Both the position numbers and the translations under genes were made by a program. From positions 1 through 38,743 of the forward strand of contig CAZFIM010000021.1 of the NCBI GenBank assembly GCA_964519615.1: a stretch of DNA of 38,743 bases, given 5' to 3'. The stretch's first letter is position 1. Each line of letters opens with the position of its first letter. Under the pieces are notes generated by a model that saw only the letters and a program-made list of their open reading frames with translations, was not told the origin of the DNA and did no database searches. Origin of the DNA: CAZFIM01 sp964519615. Lineage in GTDB: Bacteria > Chloroflexota > Dehalococcoidia > GIF9 > UBA5629. Positions 29,655 through 37,256 of this stretch are shown here, one piece after another.

Positions 29655-31363
29655 ACGTGATCAAGCATGACATCGTCATACTCGGCGCCGGCCTCGCCGG
29701 CCTGCGCGCCGCCATCGAGGCCGCCCGCATGAACCCTGAGGCAAATATCGGCATCATCTCCAAGGTGCAGCTTATGCGCGCCCATTCCGTCTGCGCCGAG
29801 GGCGGCACCGCCGCCGTGATGCAGCCTGACCTCGGCGACAGCTACGAACTGCATGCCTGGGACACGGTGCGCGGAGCGGACTTCCTCTGCGATCAGGACG
29901 TGGTGATGCGCTTTGTACAGGAGATGCCGGGCGAGGTACTGCTCATGGACCACTGGGGCATTCCCTGGTCGCGCCGCAAAGACGGGCGCATAGACCAGCG
30001 GCCTTTCGGCGGGCACAGCTACAACCGCGCCACCTTCGCCGCCGATAAGACCGGATTTTTCGAGATGCAGTGTCTCTACGATACCCTGCAGAAATATAAT
30101 AACGTCACCCGCTATGACGAATGTTACGTGAGCTCTATTATGATTAAGGACGGGGTCTTCCGCGGCGTGACGGTATGGAACCTGACCACGGGAGAGTTCT
30201 TCTTTGTGCACGGCAAGGCTCTGGTGATCGCCACCGGCGGCGCCTGCCGCATGTTCGGCTTCACCACCTATTCCCTCACCGCCACAGGCGATGGCCTGGC
30301 TATGGCCTACCGCGCCGGGCTGCCCATCAAGGACCTGGAGTTCGTGCAGTTCCACCCCACCGGGCTGGTGCCCTCCGGCATTCTCATCACCGAGGCCGCC
30401 CGCGGCGAGGGCGGCTACCTGCGCAACGCTCAGGGCGAGCGCTTCATGGAGAAGTACGCCGCCTCCAAGATGGAGCTTGCGCCGCGCGATATCGTCTCCC
30501 GCGCGGAGATGACGGAGATAGAGGAGGGCAGAGGCGTTAAGACGCCTTCCGGCATGGACGCGCTCTTCGTGGACCTCACCCATCTGGGCGCGGACCGCAT
30601 CAACGAGCGTCTGCCGCTCATCCGCGAGGTTGCCATCAAGTTCAATTTTATCGATCCCATACGGGAGTTCATCCCCATCCACCCCGCCGCGCACTATTTC
30701 ATGGGCGGCGTGCATACGGATATAGACGGCGCAACGCCGGTGCCGGGCATCTGGGCCGCGGGAGAGGCGGCCTGCGTCTCTCTGCACGGCGCCAACCGCC
30801 TGGGCTCCAACTCCACCGCAGAGTGCTTCGTCTGGGGCAAGATAACCGGCGCGCTCGCCGCTGAATTTGCCAAAAACGGCAAGGCGTACCCTGATGCCCC
30901 CACGCAGGCAGAGCTCGAGGCGGAGGAGAAAAGGGTATTCGGCCGCTTCGGCGCGCAGGGCAAGGAGACCTCGTATCAAATACGCAGGGAAATGCAGAAA
31001 ACCATGGATATCAATGTTGGCGTGTTTAGAGAGGAGAAAGGCCTGACCGCCGCGCTGAACACCATCAGGGAGCTCAAGCAGCGTACGGCTGACATCAAGG
31101 TTACGGACAGGGGACGCGTCTATAATACCGATATGCTCAACGCTCTGGAGGCGGAGAACTTGCTGGGGCTGTCAGAGATAATCGTAAGCGGCGCGCTTAC
31201 CCGCAAAGAGTCCCGCGGCGCGCATTCCAGGCGTGATTTCAAGGTAAGGGATGATCAGAACTGGCTCAAGCATACGCTTGCCTACTATACGCCGGAAGGC
31301 CCGAGGCTGGACTATATACCGGTTGCGGTCACCATGTGGAAGCCGGTAGAAAGGAAGTACTAG
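29651..31363 (+). CDS. sdhA: Succinate dehydrogenase/fumarate reductase flavoprotein subunit
   Basis: This 570-residue FAD subunit catalyses succinate-fumarate interconversion at the inner face of the membrane. DIVILGAGLAGLRAAIEA is the Rossmann site. RAHSVCAEGGTAAVM carries the FAD-linking His. Active-site segments are LEFVQFHPTGL, ITEAARGEGGYL, PAAHYFMGGVHTD and LHGANRLGSNS, and the end has TRKESRGAHSRRDF. Stretches such as PWSRRKDG, FAADKTGF and KMELAPRDIVS look more like E. coli FrdA than SdhA, so direction is open. The GTG at 29651 fits the family start (VNVIKHDIVILGAG), has AAGGAGG 7 nt upstream and overlaps the fumarase alpha stop. An upstream ATG at 29618 is not preferred. It is first in the A-C-D-B order. 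Confidence 0.95.
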   Translation: MNVIKHDIVILGAGLAGLRAAIEAARMNPEANIGIISKVQLMRAHSVCAEGGTAAVMQPDLGDSYELHAWDTVRGADFLCDQDVVMRFVQEMPGEVLLMDHWGIPWSRRKDGRIDQRPFGGHSYNRATFAADKTGFFEMQCLYDTLQKYNNVTRYDECYVSSIMIKDGVFRGVTVWNLTTGEFFFVHGKALVIATGGACRMFGFTTYSLTATGDGLAMAYRAGLPIKDLEFVQFHPTGLVPSGILITEAARGEGGYLRNAQGERFMEKYAASKMELAPRDIVSRAEMTEIEEGRGVKTPSGMDALFVDLTHLGADRINERLPLIREVAIKFNFIDPIREFIPIHPAAHYFMGGVHTDIDGATPVPGIWAAGEAACVSLHGANRLGSNSTAECFVWGKITGALAAEFAKNGKAYPDAPTQAELEAEEKRVFGRFGAQGKETSYQIRREMQKTMDINVGVFREEKGLTAALNTIRELKQRTADIKVTDRGRVYNTDMLNALEAENLLGLSEIIVSGALTRKESRGAHSRRDFKVRDDQNWLKHTLAYYTPEGPRLDYIPVAVTMWKPVERKY

Positions 31364-31372
31364 GAGGTAACC

Positions 31373-31816
31373 ATGTCGGAGCTGCGTCATCGCCAAAACT
31401 ATCTGGGTGTGGGAGGATGGGTATGGGCCGGCAAATATAAGCTGGAGCGCTATCTTTATATACTGCACCGCGTTACCGGGCTGGGCATCCTTTTCTTTAT
31501 GCTCGTCCACTTCACCATGACCACGGTATTCCGCGTGCAGGGGGAGGCGGTATGGACAGGGACTATCGGCCTGCTGGAGAACCCCTGGTTTAAGGTGGGC
31601 GAGTACCTGGTGGCGGTAGCTTTTGTCTACCACGCCCTCAACGGGCTCAGGCTGATCATACAGGAGCTGGGCTTCGGACTGGGCAAACCACGCCCTCCGG
31701 TATTCCCCTACGGAGACTCCATACGCCGCAAACGGCCGTGGACCTATGTGCTTATCGTCATTATCGTGCTGCTGGCCGTGATGTTTTTCTATGACTTTAT
31801 CGCGGGAGGCTGGTAA
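31373..31816 (+). CDS. sdhC: Succinate dehydrogenase/fumarate reductase cytochrome b subunit (SdhC)
   Basis: This 147-residue membrane anchor binds heme and quinone and links the flavoprotein and iron-sulfur subunits to the membrane. Three helices are visible: LYILHRVTGLGILFFMLVHF, KVGEYLVAVAFVYHALNGLRL and WTYVLIVIIVLLAVMFFYDF. The His residues in LHRVTG, LVHF and VYHALNGLR are candidate heme ligands. The AFVYHALNGLR motif recurs in the partner SdhD, so the two anchors are likely related. AGGAGG precedes the ATG closely and the sdhA stop is 9 nt upstream. The sdhD start overlaps its stop by 1 nt. Confidence 0.88.
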   Translation: MSELRHRQNYLGVGGWVWAGKYKLERYLYILHRVTGLGILFFMLVHFTMTTVFRVQGEAVWTGTIGLLENPWFKVGEYLVAVAFVYHALNGLRLIIQELGFGLGKPRPPVFPYGDSIRRKRPWTYVLIVIIVLLAVMFFYDFIAGGW

Positions 31817-32178
31817 TGCGCAATACCTATCTGCAGTTGATTCATATGCTTGCAGGTGTGCTTATCGCCGTCCTGCTGGGAATACATATGGTGATCATGC
31901 ACCTTGATGAAATTATGGGATTCTTCGGCGCGGATGTAACTCATCCCACCTCGTGGGATTCCATGATAGGCAGGGCGCGGCAGGGCCTGTGGGCGGGCAT
32001 CTATATCCCGCTGCTGGCCTTTGCTCTCTATCACGGTTTGAACGGCCTGCGCAACGTGCTGATCGAGGTGATACCCTCGTCAGGCGGCAAGCGCGCCATG
32101 ACCTGGATACTCATTATCGTCGGCATCGTATTCCTCGGACTGGGGATATACGCGCCGCTGGTCCTGTTATCTGCTTAG
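31816..32178 (+). CDS. sdhD: Succinate dehydrogenase/fumarate reductase second membrane anchor (SdhD)
   Basis: This 120-residue protein has three hydrophobic helices: LQLIHMLAGVLIAVLLGIHMVIMHL, GLWAGIYIPLLAFALYHGLNGLR and MTWILIIVGIVFLGLGIYAPLVLL. His residues in LIHM, GIHM and LYHGLNGLR are candidate heme ligands. Two anchors with several His on each side suggest a two-heme (type A-like) enzyme reducing or oxidising menaquinone; this is inferred from family knowledge. It overlaps sdhC by 1 nt (TAATG), and the sdhB start is 8 nt after its stop. Confidence 0.87.
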   Translation: MRNTYLQLIHMLAGVLIAVLLGIHMVIMHLDEIMGFFGADVTHPTSWDSMIGRARQGLWAGIYIPLLAFALYHGLNGLRNVLIEVIPSSGGKRAMTWILIIVGIVFLGLGIYAPLVLLSA

Positions 32179-32186
32179 GAGGAATT

Positions 32187-33011
32187 ATGTCAGACCTGTC
32201 TGTTACCAATATAAAATTCAGAGTTCAGAGATATGACCCGGAGCGCGACAGCGCCCCCCATATGCAGGAGTTTACCGTGCCCGTAAGCCGCGGCATGACC
32301 GTGCTGGACGGGCTGCTCTATATCAAGGAGAACCTGGACAGCACGCTTGCCTTCAGGACCTCCTGCCGCATGGGCATCTGCGGCTCCTGCGCCATGATAG
32401 TCAACGACTACCCGCACCTTGCCTGCCATACGCAGATAGAGGAGTTTGAATCTGATACGCTCACCGTGCGCCCGCTGCACAACATGCCCATCATCAAGGA
32501 CCTGGTGCCGGCCCTTGACAGCGTGTTTGCCAAACATACCGGCATCAAGCCTTATATCATCCGCAGCGATAAAGAGGAGATGGAGCATCCCACGCGTGAA
32601 TACGGTCAATCCCCGGACCAGATACATTCCTGGGAGCAGTTTGCCTACTGCATCAAGTGCGGCATCTGCGTGGCCGCCTGCCCCACCTCCGCCAGCGACC
32701 CGCTCTTTTTAGGGCCGCAGGCCCTCGCTCAGGTTTACCGCTACTGCGCTGACAGCAGGGATGACGGTGGGGCCGAGCGCCTGCCTCTTGCCGGTGCCGA
32801 TCACGGCGCCTGGAACTGCCACTTCGCCGCCGCCTGCTCCGAGGCCTGTCCCAAGGGGCTGGACCCCGGCATGGGCATACAGCTTCTCAAGCGTATGCTG
32901 GCGGCCAAAGCTCTGGGAGGGAAGAAAAAGAAGCCCGCTCAGGTGGTGCCGGAGCCGGCTCAGATAAAGGAGAAGGTGGCCTGGCCGGAGTTCACCGTAG
33001 ACCGGAAGTAG
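32187..33011 (+). CDS. sdhB: Succinate dehydrogenase/fumarate reductase iron-sulfur subunit
   Basis: This 274-residue electron-transfer subunit has an N-terminal [2Fe-2S] ferredoxin domain with Cys60, Cys65, Cys68 and Cys80 (TSCRMGICGSC and HLAC). The C-terminal domain has the [4Fe-4S] motif CIKCGICVAACP and the second set NCHFAAACSEACPKGLDP, fitting the [3Fe-4S] and remaining ligands. The ATG at 32187 has AGGAGG 4 nt upstream and fits the family start; the longer frame from 31953 would run through most of sdhD and is rejected. About 30 basic and proline-rich residues follow the last cluster motif, longer than typical. Gene order A-C-D-B is unusual compared with C-D-A-B or A-B-C-D. Confidence 0.94.
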   Translation: MSDLSVTNIKFRVQRYDPERDSAPHMQEFTVPVSRGMTVLDGLLYIKENLDSTLAFRTSCRMGICGSCAMIVNDYPHLACHTQIEEFESDTLTVRPLHNMPIIKDLVPALDSVFAKHTGIKPYIIRSDKEEMEHPTREYGQSPDQIHSWEQFAYCIKCGICVAACPTSASDPLFLGPQALAQVYRYCADSRDDGGAERLPLAGADHGAWNCHFAAACSEACPKGLDPGMGIQLLKRMLAAKALGGKKKKPAQVVPEPAQIKEKVAWPEFTVDRK

Positions 33012-33043
33012 AGGACGCTCGCAAAAGGTAAAGGAGAGAGACT

Positions 33044-33601
33044 ATGAAGACAGTGACGATTACCGCTCCCATGGATGAAGAGACCGTAAAGAGCCTCAAA
33101 GCAGGCGATCAGGTCTTTATCAACGGGGTTATCTATACCGCCAGAGACTCGGCGCATAAGCGTATGGTGGAGGCGCTGGATAAAGGCCAGAAGCTGCCGC
33201 TGGACGTGAAGAACCAGGTTATCTACTATATGGGGCCCGCCCCCGCCAAACCGGGGTACGCCATCGGCTCAGCCGGGCCAACCACCAGCGGCCGCATGGA
33301 CGCCTACGCTCCGCGCCTGATGGCGGAGGGACTTAAGGGCATGATAGGCAAGGGCAACCGCTCGCAGGAAGTCAGGGACGCCATGAAGAAGTACCGCGCC
33401 GTCTATTTTGCCGCCATCGGCGGGGCAGGCGCGCTTGCCTCCAAAAGCATCAAGAAGGCTGAGGTAATCGCCTATGACGAGCTCGGCGCGGAGGCCATCC
33501 GCCGCCTTGAGGTGGAGAATTTCCCCGTCACCGTGATCAACGATATCTACGGCAACGACCTCTACGAAGAGGGCAAAGCTAAATACCGCAGGGAAGACTA
33601 G
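33044..33601 (+). CDS. Class I fumarate hydratase, beta subunit
   Basis: This 185-residue C-terminal subunit (TtdB-like swivel domain) pairs with the alpha subunit encoded 3.4 kb upstream. Signatures are VFINGVIYTARDSAHKRM, YYMGPAPAKPGYAIGSAGPTTSGRMDAYAPRL, MIGKGNRSQEV, and AAIGGAGALASKSIKKAEVIAYDELGAEAIRRLEVENFPVTVINDIYGNDLY, in full family order. The ATG has AAAGGAG about 8 nt upstream. It is 32 nt after sdhB and is the last gene of the plus-strand metabolic block. The convergent bicupin gene lies beyond a GC-rich stretch. The remote position of the alpha gene implies an insertion of sdhACDB between the two fumarase genes in an ancestor. Confidence 0.93.
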   Translation: MKTVTITAPMDEETVKSLKAGDQVFINGVIYTARDSAHKRMVEALDKGQKLPLDVKNQVIYYMGPAPAKPGYAIGSAGPTTSGRMDAYAPRLMAEGLKGMIGKGNRSQEVRDAMKKYRAVYFAAIGGAGALASKSIKKAEVIAYDELGAEAIRRLEVENFPVTVINDIYGNDLYEEGKAKYRRED

Positions 33602-33704
33602 CGGCGTTTTTTCAGCCGGCGCCCGGGTGGAGGAGAGGATGACTTTACCGGGTGAACCCCGCCCGGGCAAGAGCGTGGTTTTACGCCTGACTGCTGTCTG
33701 CGTA

Positions 33705-34364
33705 TCAGCGCAGGGTTATCACTTTCTGAAAATATGACTTCCAATCGCTTACGCAGGGCTTGATGCCCTCGATCCAGATAGCCGTATCGGGATAGCGGGA
33801 ATATTCCGGCGGCAGTATCATGCCGCGCAGGAAATTGGTAGGCACTCCCTCATCGGTGGTGGAGACGAGGGGATAGGCGCCTTCCTCGTACCATACATCG
33901 CCCGGATTGCGGTTATCTGAGTTCTCACCCTTTTCCGATACAGCCTTCAGCGTGCCGTTGAGCATGCAGCGTATGCCTGAGCCGGGGTGTGAATGCAGCC
34001 CGGTAGTGCCCAAAAAGCCGATGATGCAGTCCAGCCGGAACAGCCACTTGGACGCGGGAAAGAGCTCGAACATCTTCACCTTGCGGGACATCTTCAGGCT
34101 GGAGTGTATCCCTGCGCCCTGAAGTAGATGGACGGGATCCGTCTCCGGCACCAGCTCCCAGCGCCAGAGGACTGCGCCTTCCGGCCCGGCCTCGATAGAG
34201 GCGAAGTCTTCAGCGTAGGCTGCGGCATCGGCGCCGACCTTTTCATCGTTGACGGAGGCGGAGCCTTTCCATACGTAAATAATGCTGTGCTGCGCTTCCA
34301 GCCCCGGCGCCACCTTCGCGTTGGCCGCAAGGTTATCATGAAACAGCTTGAGTAAATATGACAT
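33705..34364 (-). CDS. Cupin-fold protein, probably bicupin
   Basis: This 219-residue protein has a clear cupin metal motif GLHSHPGSGIRCMLNG, with HxH at the start, followed by NPGDVWYEEGAYPLVS as the second cupin motif. The N-terminal half (LEAQHSIIYVWKGSASVNDEKV) has a weaker repeat of the fold, so a bicupin is likely. Cupins of this type bind a divalent metal and can be isomerases, dioxygenases or sensors. There are no residues that decide among these. The ATG has AAAGGAG about 8 nt upstream. It is convergent with the fumarase beta gene and stands alone. No signal peptide is seen, so it is cytoplasmic. Confidence 0.75.
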   Translation of the reverse strand: MSYLLKLFHDNLAANAKVAPGLEAQHSIIYVWKGSASVNDEKVGADAAAYAEDFASIEAGPEGAVLWRWELVPETDPVHLLQGAGIHSSLKMSRKVKMFELFPASKWLFRLDCIIGFLGTTGLHSHPGSGIRCMLNGTLKAVSEKGENSDNRNPGDVWYEEGAYPLVSTTDEGVPTNFLRGMILPPEYSRYPDTAIWIEGIKPCVSDWKSYFQKVITLR

Positions 34365-34582
34365 CGCGCTTCTCCTTTTGTGTTTTTATTACGTAAAAAC
34401 CTGTGTATGCTCTATAGGCAGCAAAGCCGCTTCTGGTGCCGGACCGGCTGAAAATGAAGGTACGCCCAGAATGCTTTCAGATAGTATATTTGCGCCAAAA
34501 AGGTCCGGTGGAACTCTCATGCCGCCGGAATAAGCCCTGCCGCTATACTACCACACCCCCTCCGCGCGGGCAATACACGATA

Positions 34583-34611
34583 TTGACATCTCATAGACAG
34601 ACTATTACTAT
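34583..34611 (+). promoter_or_regulatory. Sigma70-type promoter of the DUF4258/DUF2283 pair
   Basis: TTGACA (34583-34588), a 17-bp spacer and TACTAT (34606-34611) are near consensus. The ATG at 34624 is 12 nt after the -10 box, so the 5' leader would be about 6 nt or less. Confidence 0.65.
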
Positions 34612-34623
34612 TAGTTAAGTGAT

Positions 34624-34830
34624 ATGCCTCGTTATAAAGATCATGCACGTAAACGAATGAGGGAACGAGGCATATCGGAAGAAGAGGTTGAGATATGCTG
34701 GCGCCATCATTCTCTTGAATACAGCGATAAGAAGGGCAATCCTATTTTTATTGAGTATATTAAAGGTAGACGAATTAAAGTAGTGGTTGCTAAAGAGAAT
34801 TATGAGATAGTTATTACGGTTGCCGACTGA
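34624..34830 (+). CDS. DUF4258 small protein, toxin-like partner of a DUF2283 gene
   Basis: This 68-residue basic protein has the DUF4258 layout: HARKRMRERGISEEEVEICWRH at the N-terminus, then a strand-rich RRIKVVVAKENYEIVITV end. The family has an RNase- or toxin-like small fold in my recollection, but activity is not shown by the sequence. The next gene, 12 nt away, encodes a DUF2283 protein, and DUF4258-DUF2283 pairs recur in bacterial genomes as candidate type II toxin-antitoxin modules. A near-consensus promoter lies directly upstream and no strong Shine-Dalgarno is seen. The gene is AT-richer than the metabolic block. Confidence 0.78.
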   Translation: MPRYKDHARKRMRERGISEEEVEICWRHHSLEYSDKKGNPIFIEYIKGRRIKVVVAKENYEIVITVAD

Positions 34831-34842
34831 AAAGGACTATAT

Positions 34843-35076
34843 ATGAATATTGATTACGATAAAGATGCGGACGCGATATATATCCATATTCGCAATGTTC
34901 CTTATTCGCACGGTAGAGACCTTGATCCTGAAAGACGGATTGACTATGGCGTAGATGGTGAACCTGTAGGGGTTGAATTACTATGTGTAAGTGAGGGAGT
35001 TATTACGGATGATTTACCGCGCCGGGTTGAAATCGAGAAACTACTCGCTGAGAACCATATCAAAATATATGCCTGA
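34843..35076 (+). CDS. DUF2283 small protein, antitoxin-like
   Basis: This 77-residue protein shows the DUF2283 pattern: DYDKDADAIYIHIRN, then RIDYGVDGEPVGVELLCVS, where the D-x-x-G-x-x-V-G-V/I-E-L signature lies. It is acidic, in contrast to the basic upstream partner. That acid-base contrast fits an antitoxin that binds its toxin. It shares a transcript with the DUF4258 gene. AAAGGAC lies about 9 nt upstream. Molecular proof of toxin neutralisation cannot come from sequence. Confidence 0.75.
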   Translation: MNIDYDKDADAIYIHIRNVPYSHGRDLDPERRIDYGVDGEPVGVELLCVSEGVITDDLPRRVEIEKLLAENHIKIYA

Positions 35077-35400
35077 AACGAAGGCATATATCTTTCTCTT
35101 CAGAAACCGCCATTTGCCATAGTTACCTCCGGCAGAGATGATACCAGTCATTATCTGAGCTTTCCCGCAATTCAGGAAACGGCAGCCGCCGCCCAAGCGG
35201 CCAACTTTATTTCAGGTATCATACGCCTATCCGCAGCGGACCCGCCTGAAGCGGAGCAGTATGCTCAAGTATCTCCGGTCATAAGTAAAGCGGTCGGCTG
35301 TAATTGGCTGCTATCTTGAAGTACTCCCTGCGTATCATCCGACCACCTGCCTCAGTCGGCACCCCACTCCTATCGGGACGGCAGTCTCATCCTCTCACCT

Positions 35401-35446
35401 GTCTTCGCGAGAAGCGAAGTCTGCCTCAGGTAGCTGGCGATCTCAT
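35401..35446 (+). repeat. Degenerate intergenic repeat, unit A
   Basis: The unit opens GTCTTCGCGAGAAGCGAAGT and ends TGGCGATCTCAT. It shares the plan of a dispersed repeat common in some bacteria: GTCATxGCGA, then an arm containing GCGAAG, then TGGCxATCTC. Unit B lies 108 bp to the right in the same orientation. Confidence 0.5.
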
Positions 35447-35508
35447 CAAACGACCTGCACGTGACAGGGACCAGCGCTACAGAATAAGACGCCCAAATCC
35501 CACATGAA

Positions 35509-35547
35509 GTCATCGCGAACCCGACGAAGTCGGGTGTGGCGATCTGC
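35509..35547 (+). repeat. Degenerate intergenic repeat, unit B
   Basis: The unit opens GTCATCGCGA, carries a perfect hairpin ACCCGAC-GAA-GTCGGGT (35519-35535) and ends TGTGGCGATCTGC. It shares the opening and closing blocks of unit A with a different hairpin core. Confidence 0.55.
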
Positions 35548-35731
35548 TCGAATGGCTCTCAGCAGGGACAGACGCCCGGCTGTAGTCTGGCTGGATTGAG
35601 TTTGATACGGCCACCTGTGAGCAGGCGGCACGCAGGTAATCGAGAAGCCTCTCATTTTTGAATGCCCCCAAGTTTACATGTAGAGAAACGTACTTTTATA
35701 ACCGTACTGCCGTTATTGTAGAATACATGGT

Positions 35732-36379
35732 ATGCAGGTAGAATTGCTGCATATGGCGGATACCCTTGAAAACAATCTCAATAATGCTGTTGCACCGTAT
35801 CTTGCCGCTATCGCTTATAAGAAGAAATGGGAAAGGGATCAGGGGGTGGGAGCGGGGTATTACTACGCACTTACCTATGCCCGTATTCTCTCTTTTTTTG
35901 AGGAACACCCCTCTCTCTCTGAGGCGCTGGAGCTTAAAATAGCGCTGGTCTTTTCCTGGAATCCGACGATCTGTAAGATAACCCCTGAAAAATTCGCACA
36001 GGCAAGAGAGGAATTGGCCGCTCTGGAAACGCTGGCAGCGAAATTAAGGAACACTGATATTTTAAAGCTCGATACGGATATAACAATTCATAAGCTCTGG
36101 CATCCGCTAAAAAAGGCCACATCTTCCAGAGGTTCACCCTCCGGGGTAAGCGTTACAAAATTTCTGCACTTCAGTTTTCCCCACCTTTTCCCTATGATCG
36201 ATCTAAACACAATGAGGCAGCTTGGAGGCTCGACGGTCAACCTGACATGGTACTCCGTTTTCCTGTCAGATTGGCAGAATCTTTACCGCCGGAGGAAAAC
36301 GGCCTTTGACCGCATTTCACAAGCTGCTGATATGCCGCTTGCACGAGTGCTGGACGTAATGCTGTTTACGCCGAAATAG
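35732..36379 (+). CDS. Uncharacterised protein (resembles DUF6308-like proteins weakly)
   Basis: This 215-residue protein is soluble and mostly helical, with no signal peptide. Residues ~130-165 contain SSRGSPSGVSVTKFLHFSFP and LFPMIDLN, that is a T/S-K-x-L-H-x-x-x-P-x-L-x-P-x-x-D pattern that I associate with DUF6308-like or helix-hairpin-helix-like proteins; the match is weak. The N-terminal region (LENNLNNAVAPYLAAIAYKKKWERDQGVGAGYY) is not recognised. A TAGAAT box ends 7 nt before the ATG at 35732, suggesting a leaderless start; an in-frame ATG at 35753 is the alternative. It stands alone between the repeats and the VapBC genes. An accessory role is likely but unspecified. Confidence 0.65.
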   Translation: MQVELLHMADTLENNLNNAVAPYLAAIAYKKKWERDQGVGAGYYYALTYARILSFFEEHPSLSEALELKIALVFSWNPTICKITPEKFAQAREELAALETLAAKLRNTDILKLDTDITIHKLWHPLKKATSSRGSPSGVSVTKFLHFSFPHLFPMIDLNTMRQLGGSTVNLTWYSVFLSDWQNLYRRRKTAFDRISQAADMPLARVLDVMLFTPK

Positions 36380-36544
36380 GATAGTCTTTCAGATGTCCAT
36401 TCGCCTCAGACTGACTCTTTGCTATATTATGGAAGAGGCGTTCTGCTTATACTGCGGGTAATCACAGCCCCGTGCCGCAGCATTCGCAGCGGTTTAAGGT
36501 CGTCACAAAACCCCGGGTCTCGCGCAGTCAACCGCAGCCTGATC

Positions 36545-36949
36545 TTATAGCCCTCTGATGACTTCCAGACTGGTAAAAGGGTAATGATCGATGTTGTTTG
36601 TGAGCAGAGGTACTTTGCACTGCAGAGCGGTTGCCGCAATGACCGCATCAACAACACCAATAGTAATGCCCTTTGAACGAAGCTGAGCCAGCATTGTCCC
36701 GGCATGTTGTGCAATGGTAATGTCAACAGCAACACTTGTAAGCCCATTGAGAAAAGCACTGGTTGCCTTCTCTTCCCCGGTTTTTATCCCCTGGTATATC
36801 TCCAGATGGGAGAGAGCGCTTATTGCCAACAGCCCGGACTCCGCCCAGCTTTCAAGCAGTTTTTTCGCGTAAATTCGCTTTCTGAGAAAATCAATCAAGA
36901 TGTCTGTATCAACCAGACATGAAACCCCTTTTACTTTACCGCTTTGCAC
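36545..36949 (-). CDS. vapC: PIN-domain ribonuclease toxin VapC
   Basis: This 134-residue toxin has the PIN acidic site: Asp14/Asp16 in LVDTDILIDFL, Glu in ALSHLEIYQG, Asp in GVVDAVIAATAL and a final Asp in TNNIDHYP. PIN nucleases of VapBC modules cleave tRNA or rRNA and are blocked by a cognate antitoxin. The start is GTG at 36949, with GGAG 6 nt upstream. The upstream gene on the same strand encodes the RHH antitoxin, with a gap of 15 nt. Length is normal for VapC. Confidence 0.88.
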   Translation of the reverse strand: MQSGKVKGVSCLVDTDILIDFLRKRIYAKKLLESWAESGLLAISALSHLEIYQGIKTGEEKATSAFLNGLTSVAVDITIAQHAGTMLAQLRSKGITIGVVDAVIAATALQCKVPLLTNNIDHYPFTSLEVIRGL

Positions 36950-36964
36950 AGTCCGCTCCAGCTG

Positions 36965-37231
36965 TTATTGTTTTTTGCGGTCAGTTTTCCTGAGGGCACA
37001 GACATAGTCGCGTGTATCTTCAGGAGTAACAAGCTCAGGATGTTTTGTATCCTTCCACGCACCGAATCCCTTTTGCAGAGCTACTGTCTGTTTACGGTAC
37101 TCCAGGTAATGAGTAATGGCCTCGGTAAAAAAAGAGCTCACCTCGCCCGGTGCCGAAAGAGAACGAATCTCCTGCGCCAGGTCTATTGGTATCGTGACCG
37201 ACATTTTTTCTGTTTTTGCTTTTCCTGCCAT
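36965..37231 (-). CDS. vapB: Ribbon-helix-helix antitoxin (VapB-like)
   Basis: This 88-residue protein starts MAGKAKTEKMSVTIPIDLAQEIRSL, the beta strand and first helix of an RHH DNA-binding domain, followed by SSFFTEAITHYLEYR as the second helix. The basic, charged C-terminus would bind the PIN toxin. I chose the ATG at 37231, with AAGGA close upstream; the longer frame from 37294 would cover the promoter and operator. The dimer probably represses its own promoter at the 12-bp tandem repeat just upstream. Its gene is upstream of vapC by 15 nt. Confidence 0.85.
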   Translation of the reverse strand: MAGKAKTEKMSVTIPIDLAQEIRSLSAPGEVSSFFTEAITHYLEYRKQTVALQKGFGAWKDTKHPELVTPEDTRDYVCALRKTDRKKQ

Positions 37232-37256
37232 TTTCCTTATTTCCCGGTTGCCTGAT

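Larger units (their letters stand above)
35077..35731. other. Gene-poor interval of about 655 bp with degenerate repeats
   Basis: No open frame here has family features, composition or a ribosome-binding site that I would accept. The left part (35090-35300) is featureless to my eye. The right part holds two degenerate units of a palindromic intergenic repeat (listed separately). The following gene begins at 35732. Confidence 0.6.

Noticed and set aside
29531..30979. Minus-strand open frame of 482 residues opposite sdhA
   Set aside because: Antisense shadow of a strongly conserved flavoprotein gene; Gly/Ala/His-rich with no domain.
31953..32186. Upstream extension of the sdhB frame
   Set aside because: It overlaps sdhD almost entirely, and the ATG at 32187 has AGGAGG and the family N-terminus.
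33621..33668. Possible bidirectional terminator between the fumarase beta and cupin genes
   Set aside because: GCCCGGG and CCCGGGC could pair, but the loop is about 34 nt and no T tract follows on either side.
36427..36759. Minus-strand open frame overlapping vapC in another frame
   Set aside because: vapC has all PIN residues in its own frame; the other frame has no features.
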